Shown: piece after piece, positions 9,416 to 17,838 of the stretch
How positions within the stretch are numbered: the stretch's first letter is position 1
Layout of the letters: each line of letters begins with the position of its first letter
Assembly: GCA_902783165.1 (NCBI GenBank)
Contig: CACZPU010000051.1
Coordinates: 1 to 64,000, forward strand
DNA: 64,000 bases
Reading direction: 5' to 3'
Origin: an uncultured Prevotellaceae bacterium
GTDB taxonomy: Bacteria; Bacteroidota; Bacteroidia; Bacteroidales; Bacteroidaceae
The notes under the pieces: generated by a model
Seen by the model: the letters and a program-made list of their open reading frames with translations, nothing else
Database searches by the model: none
Told to the model about the DNA's origin: nothing
Translations under genes and position numbers: made by a program

Positions 9416-9922
9416 ATGGAAGACAAGAGAGAATTCGACCAGTTGTTTCTTCAGTATTACGAGGAACTATATTTCTTTGCAATGCAAATTCTCCACGACG
9501 AGGAAGATAGTCGCGACGTGGTGAGCGATGCATTTGAAGAAGTGTGGATTCACTTTGCTTCCATTGAATACAAGGCTGCTCGCTATTATTTATACAAAAA
9601 TGTACGCAACAAGTGCATCGACTTGCTCCGTAAGAAAAAGACGCGCCAGCAGTATGCCGCCCTTTATCATAAAGTGACAAGCATCTATACCGACAATTTG
9701 CTGGAAGTGAAGGAGCGCGAGGAGTATATATTATATGTGCTCAATTCGCTTCCGTCGCCTACAAAGGAGATTTTCGTTGGATGTTATTTGGATAGATACA
9801 AGTATGCTGAAGTGGCTCAGCGAATGGGCATCAGCATTGACACGGTGAAAAAGCACATTGTAAAAGCACTGAAAATGATCAAGGAGCAAAGGGCAAGGAA
9901 AAAGAGACTGATGATGAGATAG
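9416..9922 (+). CDS. RNA polymerase ECF sigma factor (FecI-like)
   Basis: A 168-aa sigma-70 family protein. Region 2 is seen in FDQLFLQYYEELYFFAMQIL and DSRDVVSDAFEEVW; region 4 in LNSLPSPTKEIFVGCYLDRYKYAEVAQRMGIS, with the helix-turn-helix IDTVKKHIVKALKMIK. The start at 9416 (MEDKREF) is chosen over the ATG at 9386 because a promoter-like TAnnTTTG lies between them. It is divergent from susC and is followed after 100 bp by the FecR gene, so it very likely drives the SusCD operon on signal from the receptor. Confidence 0.92.
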   Translation: MEDKREFDQLFLQYYEELYFFAMQILHDEEDSRDVVSDAFEEVWIHFASIEYKAARYYLYKNVRNKCIDLLRKKKTRQQYAALYHKVTSIYTDNLLEVKEREEYILYVLNSLPSPTKEIFVGCYLDRYKYAEVAQRMGISIDTVKKHIVKALKMIKEQRARKKRLMMR

Positions 9923-10022
9923 TAAGGTGTTGATAGATAAATATTTGATAATTGTCGTACCTTTTTGCCAAGATGAAACGTTATATTAAAAACAATTGAT
10001 TTGAAGATTCTGCCATAATGAG

Positions 10023-11141
10023 ATGAAAGAAAGGTCTGAAGATATATTAATAATGATGGAGCCTGGTGCGCAAGTGTCCGATGAACAGTTGCACAAGCTC
10101 GATGTCGACGTAGAGTTGCGTGAGGGCTGCGAGGATGTATTTATTGCTGGCCATTTGTTGGCAAGGGAGCAGAGTACGTTGGATGTAGAAGAGGAACTGA
10201 AAAACTTCAAGACCCACTATCCGAAAGAGAATCGTCGATTATCCTTTACCACTTCTTCCTTTGTTCCATTCCGCAAGACTTCCATCGTGAAATGGGTTGC
10301 CGTTGCCGCTGTGTTGGTTGGTGCCTTGGTGCTGCTTTGGCCAACTCAGCAAGAAAAAAACAATAATCTGTTCTTTACCCATGATGAACATCCGCAACGA
10401 ATCAGTGTGAACAAAGGAAATGGGGAAGAAATTGAATTGGGACTGGCTGTTTCGCAGAACCAGATAGACCAGAAAATGGTGATGAGCATAGAGGAAACCG
10501 GAAAAGATGTGACGGTGAATGTACCTTACGGGAAATCGCTCGAGCTGGTGCTGCCCGACAGTAGCCATGTTTTCATGCACCCAGGCAGCCAATTGTCCTA
10601 TAGCAGTCTCTTCGGCAAGAACAAACGTGACGTGAAACTCAGGGGAGAAGCTTATTTTGTGGTGTCTAAGGATTGCCATCGTCCATTCACGGTGAGCACA
10701 GAGAAAACGCTGACAACAGTCTTTGGAACAGAGTTTGATGTTACAGCATGGCGCGACAGGCCTGAACGCATATCTCTGGTGTCGGGAAGTGTTTCAGTGA
10801 AGCTTAACGACAAGGATCTTGAATGGCAGATTGAGCCCGGGCAGCAGCTGAACCTTAGCAGGTATGGCTATGCTGTTGTGGAAGAGGCAGACATGGAGCC
10901 CTTCGTGTCATGGCGCGACGGCTTTTTCTATTTCGATGGCGCCGAACTGTATGACATCTTGAAAGAGTTGGGACGTTGCTACAATGTGAGCATCGAATGC
11001 CATGAACCGGAATTACTGAAATACCACATGCGATTCATCATTCCACGCAACAAAGACATTAACTATGCGGTGGAGATGATCAACAGAATGCAAAAGGTGC
11101 ATGCCTCGTTGCAAGGAACTACCATCGTGGTAAGCAAATGA
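10023..11141 (+). CDS. FecR-family anti-sigma factor
   Basis: A 372-aa inner-membrane protein. It has a cytoplasmic N-terminal part (residues 1-88), one membrane segment at about 89-106 (VKWVAVAAVLVGALVLLW), then a periplasmic FecR domain (VPYGKSLELVLPDSSHVFMHPGSQLSY; TVFGTEFDVTAW; SVSVKLNDKDLEWQIEPGQQ). The C-terminal DUF4974 domain (FDGAELYDILKELGRCYNVSIE) is expected to meet the STN domain of the receptor. Gene order sigma-FecR next to an STN-containing SusC is the standard arrangement. In families like this, FecR can inhibit or assist the sigma factor; the sequence does not say which. Confidence 0.93.
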   Translation: MKERSEDILIMMEPGAQVSDEQLHKLDVDVELREGCEDVFIAGHLLAREQSTLDVEEELKNFKTHYPKENRRLSFTTSSFVPFRKTSIVKWVAVAAVLVGALVLLWPTQQEKNNNLFFTHDEHPQRISVNKGNGEEIELGLAVSQNQIDQKMVMSIEETGKDVTVNVPYGKSLELVLPDSSHVFMHPGSQLSYSSLFGKNKRDVKLRGEAYFVVSKDCHRPFTVSTEKTLTTVFGTEFDVTAWRDRPERISLVSGSVSVKLNDKDLEWQIEPGQQLNLSRYGYAVVEEADMEPFVSWRDGFFYFDGAELYDILKELGRCYNVSIECHEPELLKYHMRFIIPRNKDINYAVEMINRMQKVHASLQGTTIVVSK

Positions 11142-11158
11142 CAACAAGGCGTCCCTCC

Positions 11159-11518
11159 TTATTTTTGCATTTGCCTTTTCTTGATATATTTCACTTTCGC
11201 GCACAACACGTCGAACTGCACTTGTAGCGAGTCGCGGTGCATCCGCATTTGCGTGACGCGTGTGAGTTGCGCTGCTGTTGCAGTGCCTGCGGCATGTGCG
11301 GCTTCCGCTTCATGAAGCATGCGTTGGTATTGACTCCTGGCCTGCTCCAATTGGCCGTAAACCTGTTCTATCTCTTTCTCCGACGCAGTTAGTGCCGAGT
11401 CTTGATGGTGTTTCAAGGCGCTTCGACGCATTTCGATTTCTTTTTGAAGCTTTTCGTGTCTCGTCTGGCACGCCGAAAGACAAAGGAGGGCTACAAAAAT
11501 GATTACAATATTTTTCAT
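11159..11518 (-). CDS. Small coiled-coil lipoprotein
   Basis: A 119-aa predicted lipoprotein: signal peptide MKNIVIIFVALLCLSAC with Cys17. The remainder is almost entirely charged helix (HEKLQKEIEMRRSALKHHQD, KEIEQVYGQLEQARSQYQRML), so a coiled coil is likely. The start at 11518 is preferred because it begins the signal peptide and lies 17 bp after a TACCTTTG promoter box. It converges with fecR (17 bp between stops) and its start overlaps the upstream region of the GH43 gene. I do not recognise the family. Confidence 0.7.
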   Translation of the reverse strand: MKNIVIIFVALLCLSACQTRHEKLQKEIEMRRSALKHHQDSALTASEKEIEQVYGQLEQARSQYQRMLHEAEAAHAAGTATAAQLTRVTQMRMHRDSLQVQFDVLCAKVKYIKKRQMQK

Positions 11519-11535
11519 GTCTCGTCTTTTAAATG

Positions 11536-11543
11536 CAAAGGTA
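11536..11543 (-). promoter_or_regulatory. TAnnTTTG box of the small lipoprotein gene
   Basis: CAAAGGTA on the plus strand reads TACCTTTG on the minus strand. It lies 17 bp upstream of the lipoprotein start at 11518. Confidence 0.55.
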
Positions 11544-11639
11544 CGAAAAAGGGTGCTATCGTGCAAATATTCGATAGTAATTCACGCTTTTTATTGTTCA
11601 AAAAGTATGTTTTTTTATCAAAAAGTAATCGTGTTTGCT

Positions 11640-13175
11640 ATGAAGTGTATTTCATTGAAATCTGTATTCATCGAGTGGTTATGCGAGGCAGGCAGGAGCC
11701 CGATTGTGGCCGTTGTCTTTTTCTACTCGTGCAGTGTGGTTGCTCAGACGTTTGTGAACCCGATTTTGGGAGGTGATTATCCCGACCCCACCATCATGCG
11801 CGACGGGAACGACTATTATATGACCCACTCGTGTTTCGACTATCAGCCTGGTCTGGTGGTGATGCACAGTCGTGACCTCGTGAATTGGGAGCCTGTGAGC
11901 TATGCCCTCAAGACCTATTTGGGCAGTGTGTGGGCGCCCGACATATGTAAACACGAAGGCAGATATTACATCTATTTCACGGTGGCGGCACAGGGCAGAA
12001 AGAACTACGTGGTGTGGGCAGACAATCCACGAGGACCATGGAGCGAGCCGATAGACCTCCACATAGGCAACATAGACCCGTGTCATGTGGTGGGCGACGA
12101 CGGGCAGCGATGGCTGTTCCTCAGCGGCGGCAAGCGTGCACGTTTAACCGATGACGGACTGGCGGTGGTGCCCGGCACGGAAGAGGTGGTCTATGGTGGT
12201 TGGATTTATCCCGAAGAGTGGGAGACGGAGGGCATGTGCCTGGAGGGACCGAAACTGAAGAGGATAGGCAAATACTACTATTACCTGAATGCAGAGGGAG
12301 GAACAGCCGGTCCGCCTACAAGTCACATGATCACACAGGCTCGTTCGGAGAGTATTGACGGTCCTTGGGAGAATGCTCCCAACAATCCGCTCGTGCACAC
12401 ATGGAGCAAGGAGGAACGCTGGTGGAGCAAAGGGCACGGCTCTTTGGTGGACACGCCCGATGGTCGTTGGTATGTGGTATACCACAGTTATGAGAAAGAT
12501 TTCACTTGTCTTGGAAGACAGACGCTGCTCGAACCAGTATATCTGGGCAATGACGGCTGGTTCCACAGGTATGAGCATATAGACGTGGCCAAGCCCATCG
12601 CACAGCCCTTCAAGACCACGACCGACGTAAATCGTCATGGACATCTGAAAGATTTCAGGATAGGGCTCGACTGGAAGTTTTACAAACAGTTTGATGCCGA
12701 CCGCGTGAAGGTGGACAATGGTGTCCTCACCATGAAGGCAAAGGGTACAGACCCTGCCTCTTCAGCACCGCTCATGTTTGTGGCCGGTGAGCATCGTTAT
12801 GAATTAGAGGCAGAGATAGAACTTTACGGTGATGTGACAGCCGGCCTTGTGGTGTATTACAATGGTGATTTCTACCAAGGAACCGGATTTGACAAACAAC
12901 GTCGCTACAGATATAGAAAAGGCGGAAGGACAGGTAGCGGTGTTCATCGGAAAGAAACCACCCGACTTTGGCTCCGACTGGTGAATCGCGACTGTATAGT
13001 GACTGGATGGTACAGTTACGACGGGGTGAACTGGAAGCGCGAGACATGGGGCATGGACTGCTCTGGCTATAACCATAACACACTCTATGAATTCCAAAGC
13101 GTGTTGCCTGGACTGTTTGCCCAGGGCAAGGGCGAGGTGGCGTTCCGAAATTTCAAGTATCGGAAGCTTGACTAA
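11640..13175 (+). CDS. Glycoside hydrolase family 43 protein
   Basis: A 511-aa secreted five-bladed propeller glycosidase, probably a beta-xylosidase or alpha-L-arabinofuranosidase. The start at 11640 gives a hydrophobic leader ending SCSVVAQ. GH43 marks are NPILGGDYPDPTIMRDGNDYY (general base Asp), VWAPDICKHEGRYYIYF, NIDPCHVVGDDGQRWLF (pKa-modulating Asp) and MCLEGPKLKRIGKYYYYLN (general acid Glu). The last roughly 190 residues form a lectin-like beta-sandwich typical of GH43 C-termini. It is followed after 55 bp by the PL10/epimerase gene, so the two are probably co-transcribed. Together they point to plant cell-wall polysaccharide; the exact linkage is not decidable from sequence alone. 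Confidence 0.9.
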   Translation: MKCISLKSVFIEWLCEAGRSPIVAVVFFYSCSVVAQTFVNPILGGDYPDPTIMRDGNDYYMTHSCFDYQPGLVVMHSRDLVNWEPVSYALKTYLGSVWAPDICKHEGRYYIYFTVAAQGRKNYVVWADNPRGPWSEPIDLHIGNIDPCHVVGDDGQRWLFLSGGKRARLTDDGLAVVPGTEEVVYGGWIYPEEWETEGMCLEGPKLKRIGKYYYYLNAEGGTAGPPTSHMITQARSESIDGPWENAPNNPLVHTWSKEERWWSKGHGSLVDTPDGRWYVVYHSYEKDFTCLGRQTLLEPVYLGNDGWFHRYEHIDVAKPIAQPFKTTTDVNRHGHLKDFRIGLDWKFYKQFDADRVKVDNGVLTMKAKGTDPASSAPLMFVAGEHRYELEAEIELYGDVTAGLVVYYNGDFYQGTGFDKQRRYRYRKGGRTGSGVHRKETTRLWLRLVNRDCIVTGWYSYDGVNWKRETWGMDCSGYNHNTLYEFQSVLPGLFAQGKGEVAFRNFKYRKLD

Positions 13176-13230
13176 TGATAGGGCCGTAAAGGATGGAAAT
13201 CGAATACAAAAGGTGTTGAATACTGGCAGA

Positions 13231-15867
13231 ATGAAAAAACTACGACTGACTCTGATATTGGCAACAGCTCCCCTCATGTTGATGGCGCAACCTAATAAGG
13301 AGAGCATCTTGGAAGTGATGAAACGTGCCACACACTATATGATGGACTCGCTGAGTTGTCGGGGCGGATTTGTCTGGAATTATCTGCCGGACCATTCAAG
13401 ACGATGGGGCGAGATGGAAGCCTATCCCACCATGATTTGGATGCAGTCGCCCTCAACGCCCGAAGTGGGTCATCTTTTGTTGGATGCATATCATACAACG
13501 GGTGATGAATACTATTATGAGCAGGCTTGTAAGGTGGCTGGTGCGTTGATAGCTGCCCAAAAGCCATGTGGCGGTTGGAATTATATGCACGACTTTGCCG
13601 GTGAGAAGTCTGCTCAAAAGTGGTATTCGACTATTGGCAGGCAAGCCTGGCGGTTGGAAGAATTCCAGCATTATTATGGAAATGCCACATTCGATGATGA
13701 AGCAACGGCCAACAGTGCAGAGTTTATGCTTCGCATATACATGGAAAAAAAAGACAAAGTGTTTGGCAAGAGTCTTGACAAAGCTATCAAGTTTGTCGTG
13801 AAAAGCCAATACAAGAATGGAGGCTGGCCGCAGCGTTATCCCATCAAGACGAATCATCCGTTTGAAGGTAGAGCCGATTATACTCCCTTCATCACGCTGA
13901 ACGATGATGTGGCCATGTCGAATTTGGATTTTTTGATGAACTGCTATCATGTCTTGGGACGTACCGACTTGGAAAAGCCCATCATGAATGCCATGTATCT
14001 GTTGCGCGACTTGCAGTACGGAGAACCTTTTTCCGGTTGGAGCGACCAGTATACACAGGATAATCTGCTGCCGGCACATGCGCGCAGTTATGAACCGAGG
14101 TCTGTCAACACGGCTACCACGGTGCAGATGATTTATCGTATGGGAAGGTTCTATGCCATGACGGGCGACAAATCGTTTCTTCGTGGTATTGAAAAAGCCT
14201 ATCGTTTTGTTGCAAGCCAGCAACTGCCCGACAGTGTGGTGCGCCTATGGAGAGGCACACCCCGTAGCGGTGAGGAGATACTTGTGCCCCGTTTCATCCA
14301 TCCAGACAACGGGTTGCCGCTATATGTGCACCGAAAGGGCAGCAATGTGAAGAACGGCAGGTATTATACAGACCAGGATATACGTGGCACCATAGGGCAT
14401 TACAGTTCTGCGTCGTTCATCAATATCAAGCAGTTGAGGGCGTTCTGCGACACTATTGACAAGCTGAAAGTGGTATCTTGGAAGACCCCTCGTCAACTTG
14501 ACAACTATCATTACAATGTGAATGTCCCTCAGAGAAGGGGCAGGGGTATGTCGGTTCAGCGCATTATAGAAAGTCTGACACCCCAAGGCTATTGGCTTGT
14601 TCCAATAGGAGCTATGTCTAATCCCTACAAGCCCATCCCGGAAAGTATGCCCTCGGAGAGCGAGTCAAGAGAGTTTACCAGTACGATGGTGGGTGACGAA
14701 TATGACACCTCGCCCTATTCCGACCGCCAGACCAAAGCCATTACCACGCAAGGCTATATTCAGAATATGTGTGCACTGATGAGAGCGCTTCGTGGAAATC
14801 CGAATCTCACTTTATCTGGCTTGTTGAAAGAGCGCTTCGAAGATAAGATAGACGGGATGCCCGTCGGCTTATACCAGTTGAGAAACCGTCAAGGTGCTGA
14901 AGTATGTGTCACCAACTACGGTGCGCGAGTGGTGTCGCTGACTGTCCCTGACCGTGAAGGCGGAATGACCGATGTGGTTCTTGGCTTTGACAACATCAAG
15001 TCGTATTCAACCTTGAAGCAGAACTTCGGCGCAACCGTTGGGCGCTATTTGGGGAGAATAACTGGGGCTCACTATTCTTTGGATGGTGAGGAGGTGCAAC
15101 TTCAGGGATATGGAACGAAGGATATTTCGCATGGTGGAAATCCCGGTTTTGCCAGTCGTGTCTGGAAAGTGGTGGATGCGGAGCCTCAGAAATTGGTTTT
15201 GCAATATCTCTCTCCAGATGGAGAAAACGGCTTCCCGGGGAATCTCAAACTCACTCTGGCAATGACGCTGACCGACGATAATGCTTTAAGATTGGACTAT
15301 AATGCTGTTACCGACAAGGCCACGGTGCTTAATCCAAGCAATCATTCTTTTTTCAATATAAGTGGCGAACCTTGGAAAGATGTCTTGAAGGAGCAGATGT
15401 GGATTAATGGCGACAGCATAGCCGAATATTCGCCCAAGAAACAGGTTACGGGCAGGCTGATACCAGTCGAGAATACACCGTTTGACTTTAGGGACATGCA
15501 TCAGATAGGCAATCATATTGATGATGAGAATGACCAATTGAAGGTGACCAATGGATACGACCATGCATGGCGGTTGAACACTCGAGGGAATATTGCCTTG
15601 CCTGCAGCAAGACTTGCTGATGCTACGAGTGGAATCGTGTTGACTGTTTACACTACAGAGCCTGCTTTGCATGTGTATACTGCCAACGGGTTGAATGGGA
15701 AGGTGGTTGGAAAACTTGGCAGGGCCTATCCCCGCCGCTCGGCTGTTTGTTTTGAAACATGTCACTTCGCTGACAGTCCCAACCAACCTCAGTTTCCGTC
15801 TACGGTGTTGCGGCCTGGAGAAAAGTTCTGTTCTACCACCATTTTCCATTTTTCCACCATCCATTGA
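13231..15867 (+). CDS. PL10-like pectate lyase fused to aldose 1-epimerase
   Basis: An 878-aa secreted two-domain protein. The start at 13231 gives signal peptide MKKLRLTLILATAPLMLMAQ. Residues 20-500 resemble PL10 pectate lyases: an all-helical toroid with FVVKSQYKNGGWPQRYP, FITLNDDVAMSNLDFLM and NTATTVQMIYRMGRFYA. Residues 545-875 are a complete GalM (mutarotase) domain. The four residues expected in its active site are visible: His in DISHGGNPGF, His in NPSNHSFFNISG, Asp in NGYDHAW and Glu in CFETCHFADSPNQPQFPST. No stop codon or frameshift separates the domains. The enzyme would cleave uronic-acid polymers and the second domain would interconvert sugar anomers; the coupling is inferred. 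Confidence 0.85.
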   Translation: MKKLRLTLILATAPLMLMAQPNKESILEVMKRATHYMMDSLSCRGGFVWNYLPDHSRRWGEMEAYPTMIWMQSPSTPEVGHLLLDAYHTTGDEYYYEQACKVAGALIAAQKPCGGWNYMHDFAGEKSAQKWYSTIGRQAWRLEEFQHYYGNATFDDEATANSAEFMLRIYMEKKDKVFGKSLDKAIKFVVKSQYKNGGWPQRYPIKTNHPFEGRADYTPFITLNDDVAMSNLDFLMNCYHVLGRTDLEKPIMNAMYLLRDLQYGEPFSGWSDQYTQDNLLPAHARSYEPRSVNTATTVQMIYRMGRFYAMTGDKSFLRGIEKAYRFVASQQLPDSVVRLWRGTPRSGEEILVPRFIHPDNGLPLYVHRKGSNVKNGRYYTDQDIRGTIGHYSSASFINIKQLRAFCDTIDKLKVVSWKTPRQLDNYHYNVNVPQRRGRGMSVQRIIESLTPQGYWLVPIGAMSNPYKPIPESMPSESESREFTSTMVGDEYDTSPYSDRQTKAITTQGYIQNMCALMRALRGNPNLTLSGLLKERFEDKIDGMPVGLYQLRNRQGAEVCVTNYGARVVSLTVPDREGGMTDVVLGFDNIKSYSTLKQNFGATVGRYLGRITGAHYSLDGEEVQLQGYGTKDISHGGNPGFASRVWKVVDAEPQKLVLQYLSPDGENGFPGNLKLTLAMTLTDDNALRLDYNAVTDKATVLNPSNHSFFNISGEPWKDVLKEQMWINGDSIAEYSPKKQVTGRLIPVENTPFDFRDMHQIGNHIDDENDQLKVTNGYDHAWRLNTRGNIALPAARLADATSGIVLTVYTTEPALHVYTANGLNGKVVGKLGRAYPRRSAVCFETCHFADSPNQPQFPSTVLRPGEKFCSTTIFHFSTIH

Positions 15868-15880
15868 TGGTGATGCTTTT
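15855..15880 (+). terminator. Possible terminator after the PL10/GalM gene
   Basis: CACCATC (15855-15861) and GATGGTG (15866-15872) form a 7-bp stem with a 4-nt loop over the stop codon, followed by ATGCTTTTCTC. The stem is short, so this is tentative. Confidence 0.35.
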
Positions 15881-15969
15881 CTCGCAGGACTTTGTTGACA
15901 ATCATTTGTCTTGATGGTTAAATTGGGTTAAATGTATGGAATGATGGGCATCGTTCCATTTTTTGTACA

Positions 15970-15977
15970 TATATTTG
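15970..15977 (+). promoter_or_regulatory. TAnnTTTG box of mnmA
   Basis: TATATTTG lies 29 bp before the mnmA ATG at 16007, which fits a leader of about 26 nt and supports that start over the in-frame ATG at 15932, which is upstream of the box. Confidence 0.55.
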
Positions 15978-16006
15978 CAAAGACTAAAAGGTCAGAATCA
16001 AAGGGT

Positions 16007-17116
16007 ATGAATTACGATGAGATAAAAGATAAACGTGTTGCGTTGTTGCTCTCAGGAGGAGTGGATAGTTCGGTGGTGCTGTATGAATTGGTACAACATG
16101 GAATCCATCCCGACTGTTTCTATATAAAGATTGGTCCCGAGGAAGGCGAGGATAATCCTTTGTCGGATGAGCAGGATTCAGATGTGTGGGACTGCTCCTC
16201 AGAAGAAGACTTGGAAATGGCATCATCTGTGGCACATAAATACAAATGTCGGTTGGAGGTGGTTGACTGCCATCGTGAGTATTGGGATCAGGTGGCACGT
16301 TATACGATGGAGAAAGTGAAAGCAGGTTTCACCCCTAATCCCGATGTGATGTGCAATCGGCTGATTAAATTCGGAGCTTTCGATGAGAAGAAAGGGCATG
16401 AATACGATTTCATTGCTACAGGTCATTATGCCCAAACAGCCTGGATAGATGGAAGAAAATGGCTTGTAACAAGTCCTGATCCAGTGAAAGACCAAACCGA
16501 TTTCCTTGCACAAATATACGACTGGCAATTACAAAAGTCGCTATTTCCTATAGGTCATTATATGAAGGACGCAGTTCGTGAAATAGCGGAACGCGAGCAT
16601 TTGGTTAATGCCAAGCGCAAAGATTCACAAGGCATTTGTTTCCTTGGGAAAATCAATTATAATGACTATATCCGCCGTTATTTGGGGGAGAAACCCGGTG
16701 ATGTGATTGAGCAGGAAACAGGACGAATTATTGGAACACACAAAGGGTTGTGGTTTCATACCATTGGTCAGCGTAAAGGCTTGGGGTTTGGTGAAGGACC
16801 TTGGTTTGTAATCAAAAAAGATGTGGAAAGAAACATCTTGTTTGTTAGTCATGGCTATGATCCGCAAGATGCTTATAAAAAAGAATTCTCAGTTGCAGAT
16901 TTCCACCATCTTGTGGATGTGGCATTGCCCGAAAAGGTGACATTCAAAATCCGTCATACCCCTGAGTATCATCCTGCAGCGGTGGAGAATTTGGGTGGAG
17001 GACGATATGTTGTTCATTCTGAACACCCTATCCACGGCGTGGCTCCCGGTCAGTTCTGTGTCATCTACGATGAGAACCATTATCGTTGTTATGGGTCTGG
17101 CGAGATTTCACTTTAG
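16007..17116 (+). CDS. mnmA: tRNA-specific 2-thiouridylase MnmA
   Basis: A 369-aa ATP-dependent enzyme that thiolates U34 of tRNA-Glu, -Gln and -Lys. It has the N-type ATP pyrophosphatase loop LLLSGGVDSS near residue 15, the first catalytic cysteine in NPDVMCNRLIKFG (about residue 116), and the second in SQGICFLGK (about 210). The GQRKGLGFGEGPWFV segment and the C-terminal beta-barrel are also present. Length is normal for the family. Its stop codon overlaps the stop of the convergent HAD gene by 4 bp, leaving no room for a conventional intergenic terminator. Confidence 0.96.
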   Translation: MNYDEIKDKRVALLLSGGVDSSVVLYELVQHGIHPDCFYIKIGPEEGEDNPLSDEQDSDVWDCSSEEDLEMASSVAHKYKCRLEVVDCHREYWDQVARYTMEKVKAGFTPNPDVMCNRLIKFGAFDEKKGHEYDFIATGHYAQTAWIDGRKWLVTSPDPVKDQTDFLAQIYDWQLQKSLFPIGHYMKDAVREIAEREHLVNAKRKDSQGICFLGKINYNDYIRRYLGEKPGDVIEQETGRIIGTHKGLWFHTIGQRKGLGFGEGPWFVIKKDVERNILFVSHGYDPQDAYKKEFSVADFHHLVDVALPEKVTFKIRHTPEYHPAAVENLGGGRYVVHSEHPIHGVAPGQFCVIYDENHYRCYGSGEISL

Positions 17117-17829
17117 AACAGTTCGTCCCAAGCATCACAAACAGCAAGAATCGACGGAAAGACAATGTCGGCTCCTGCCTCTTTCAAAATGTTTTCTGGC
17201 AGTGGACCTGTATTGGCACCAATGGTGAACGCCTTGGCAGCATTTCCTGCTTGAACACCAAGTGGGGCATTTTCGACAACAATGGTCTGGTTGGGAAGAA
17301 CACCACATTTTTCCATTCCCATGAGGTAGGGGTCTGGATTGGGCTTGCCGCGTTTCACATCGTAGGCCGTTGTCATTCTTTCTTCTACGACGAAAGGAGA
17401 AAATTCGGTTTTAAGCCTTTCAATGAGTGGGCGTTGACCGCTGCCGGTCACAACTCCAATCATCATGCCGTTTCGGTTCAACTTTTCCATGAGGGCGTAT
17501 GCGCCCGGCATGATTTCCGCCTTTGGCATTTGGGCAAAGATGGCAGCTTTTACATCGTACATCTTTTGGGCTTCTTCTTCGGTGATGTCGCGATGTTGCT
17601 GTAGTTTCACCATATTCCGAATGGTGTCAACTCCACGTGCACCTTCGGTAGAGTAGGAGTCGTTCTCGGTGAAGAGAATGCCAAACTGAGCCATCGACTG
17701 TTGCCATGCTACGACATGGTTGGGCATGCTGTTGATGAGAACCCCATCCATGTCAAAGAGAACGGCTTTGGGACAAAAAGTCCCAAAGCCAGTACGTTTC
17801 AGATAATTACTTATTACAGTATTGTTCAT
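17113..17829 (-). CDS. HAD-superfamily phosphatase, beta-phosphoglucomutase-like
   Basis: A 238-aa HAD hydrolase of subclass IA. Motif I is VLFDMDGVLINSMPNHV with both Asp residues, motif II is GVVTGSGQ, motif III includes KRGKPNPDPYLMGMEKCGV, and motif IV is VVENAPLGVQAGNAA. The alpha-helical cap between motifs I and II matches beta-phosphoglucomutases and small sugar-phosphate phosphatases. The substrate is not predictable. It lies 9 bp downstream of pgi on the same strand and is probably co-transcribed with it, which makes a sugar phosphate plausible. Confidence 0.88.
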   Translation of the reverse strand: MNNTVISNYLKRTGFGTFCPKAVLFDMDGVLINSMPNHVVAWQQSMAQFGILFTENDSYSTEGARGVDTIRNMVKLQQHRDITEEEAQKMYDVKAAIFAQMPKAEIMPGAYALMEKLNRNGMMIGVVTGSGQRPLIERLKTEFSPFVVEERMTTAYDVKRGKPNPDPYLMGMEKCGVLPNQTIVVENAPLGVQAGNAAKAFTIGANTGPLPENILKEAGADIVFPSILAVCDAWDELF

Positions 17830-17838
17830 TTCGACCGA

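Noticed and set aside
13453..14223. 256-aa minus-strand ORF
   Set aside because: Antisense shadow of the PL10/GalM gene.
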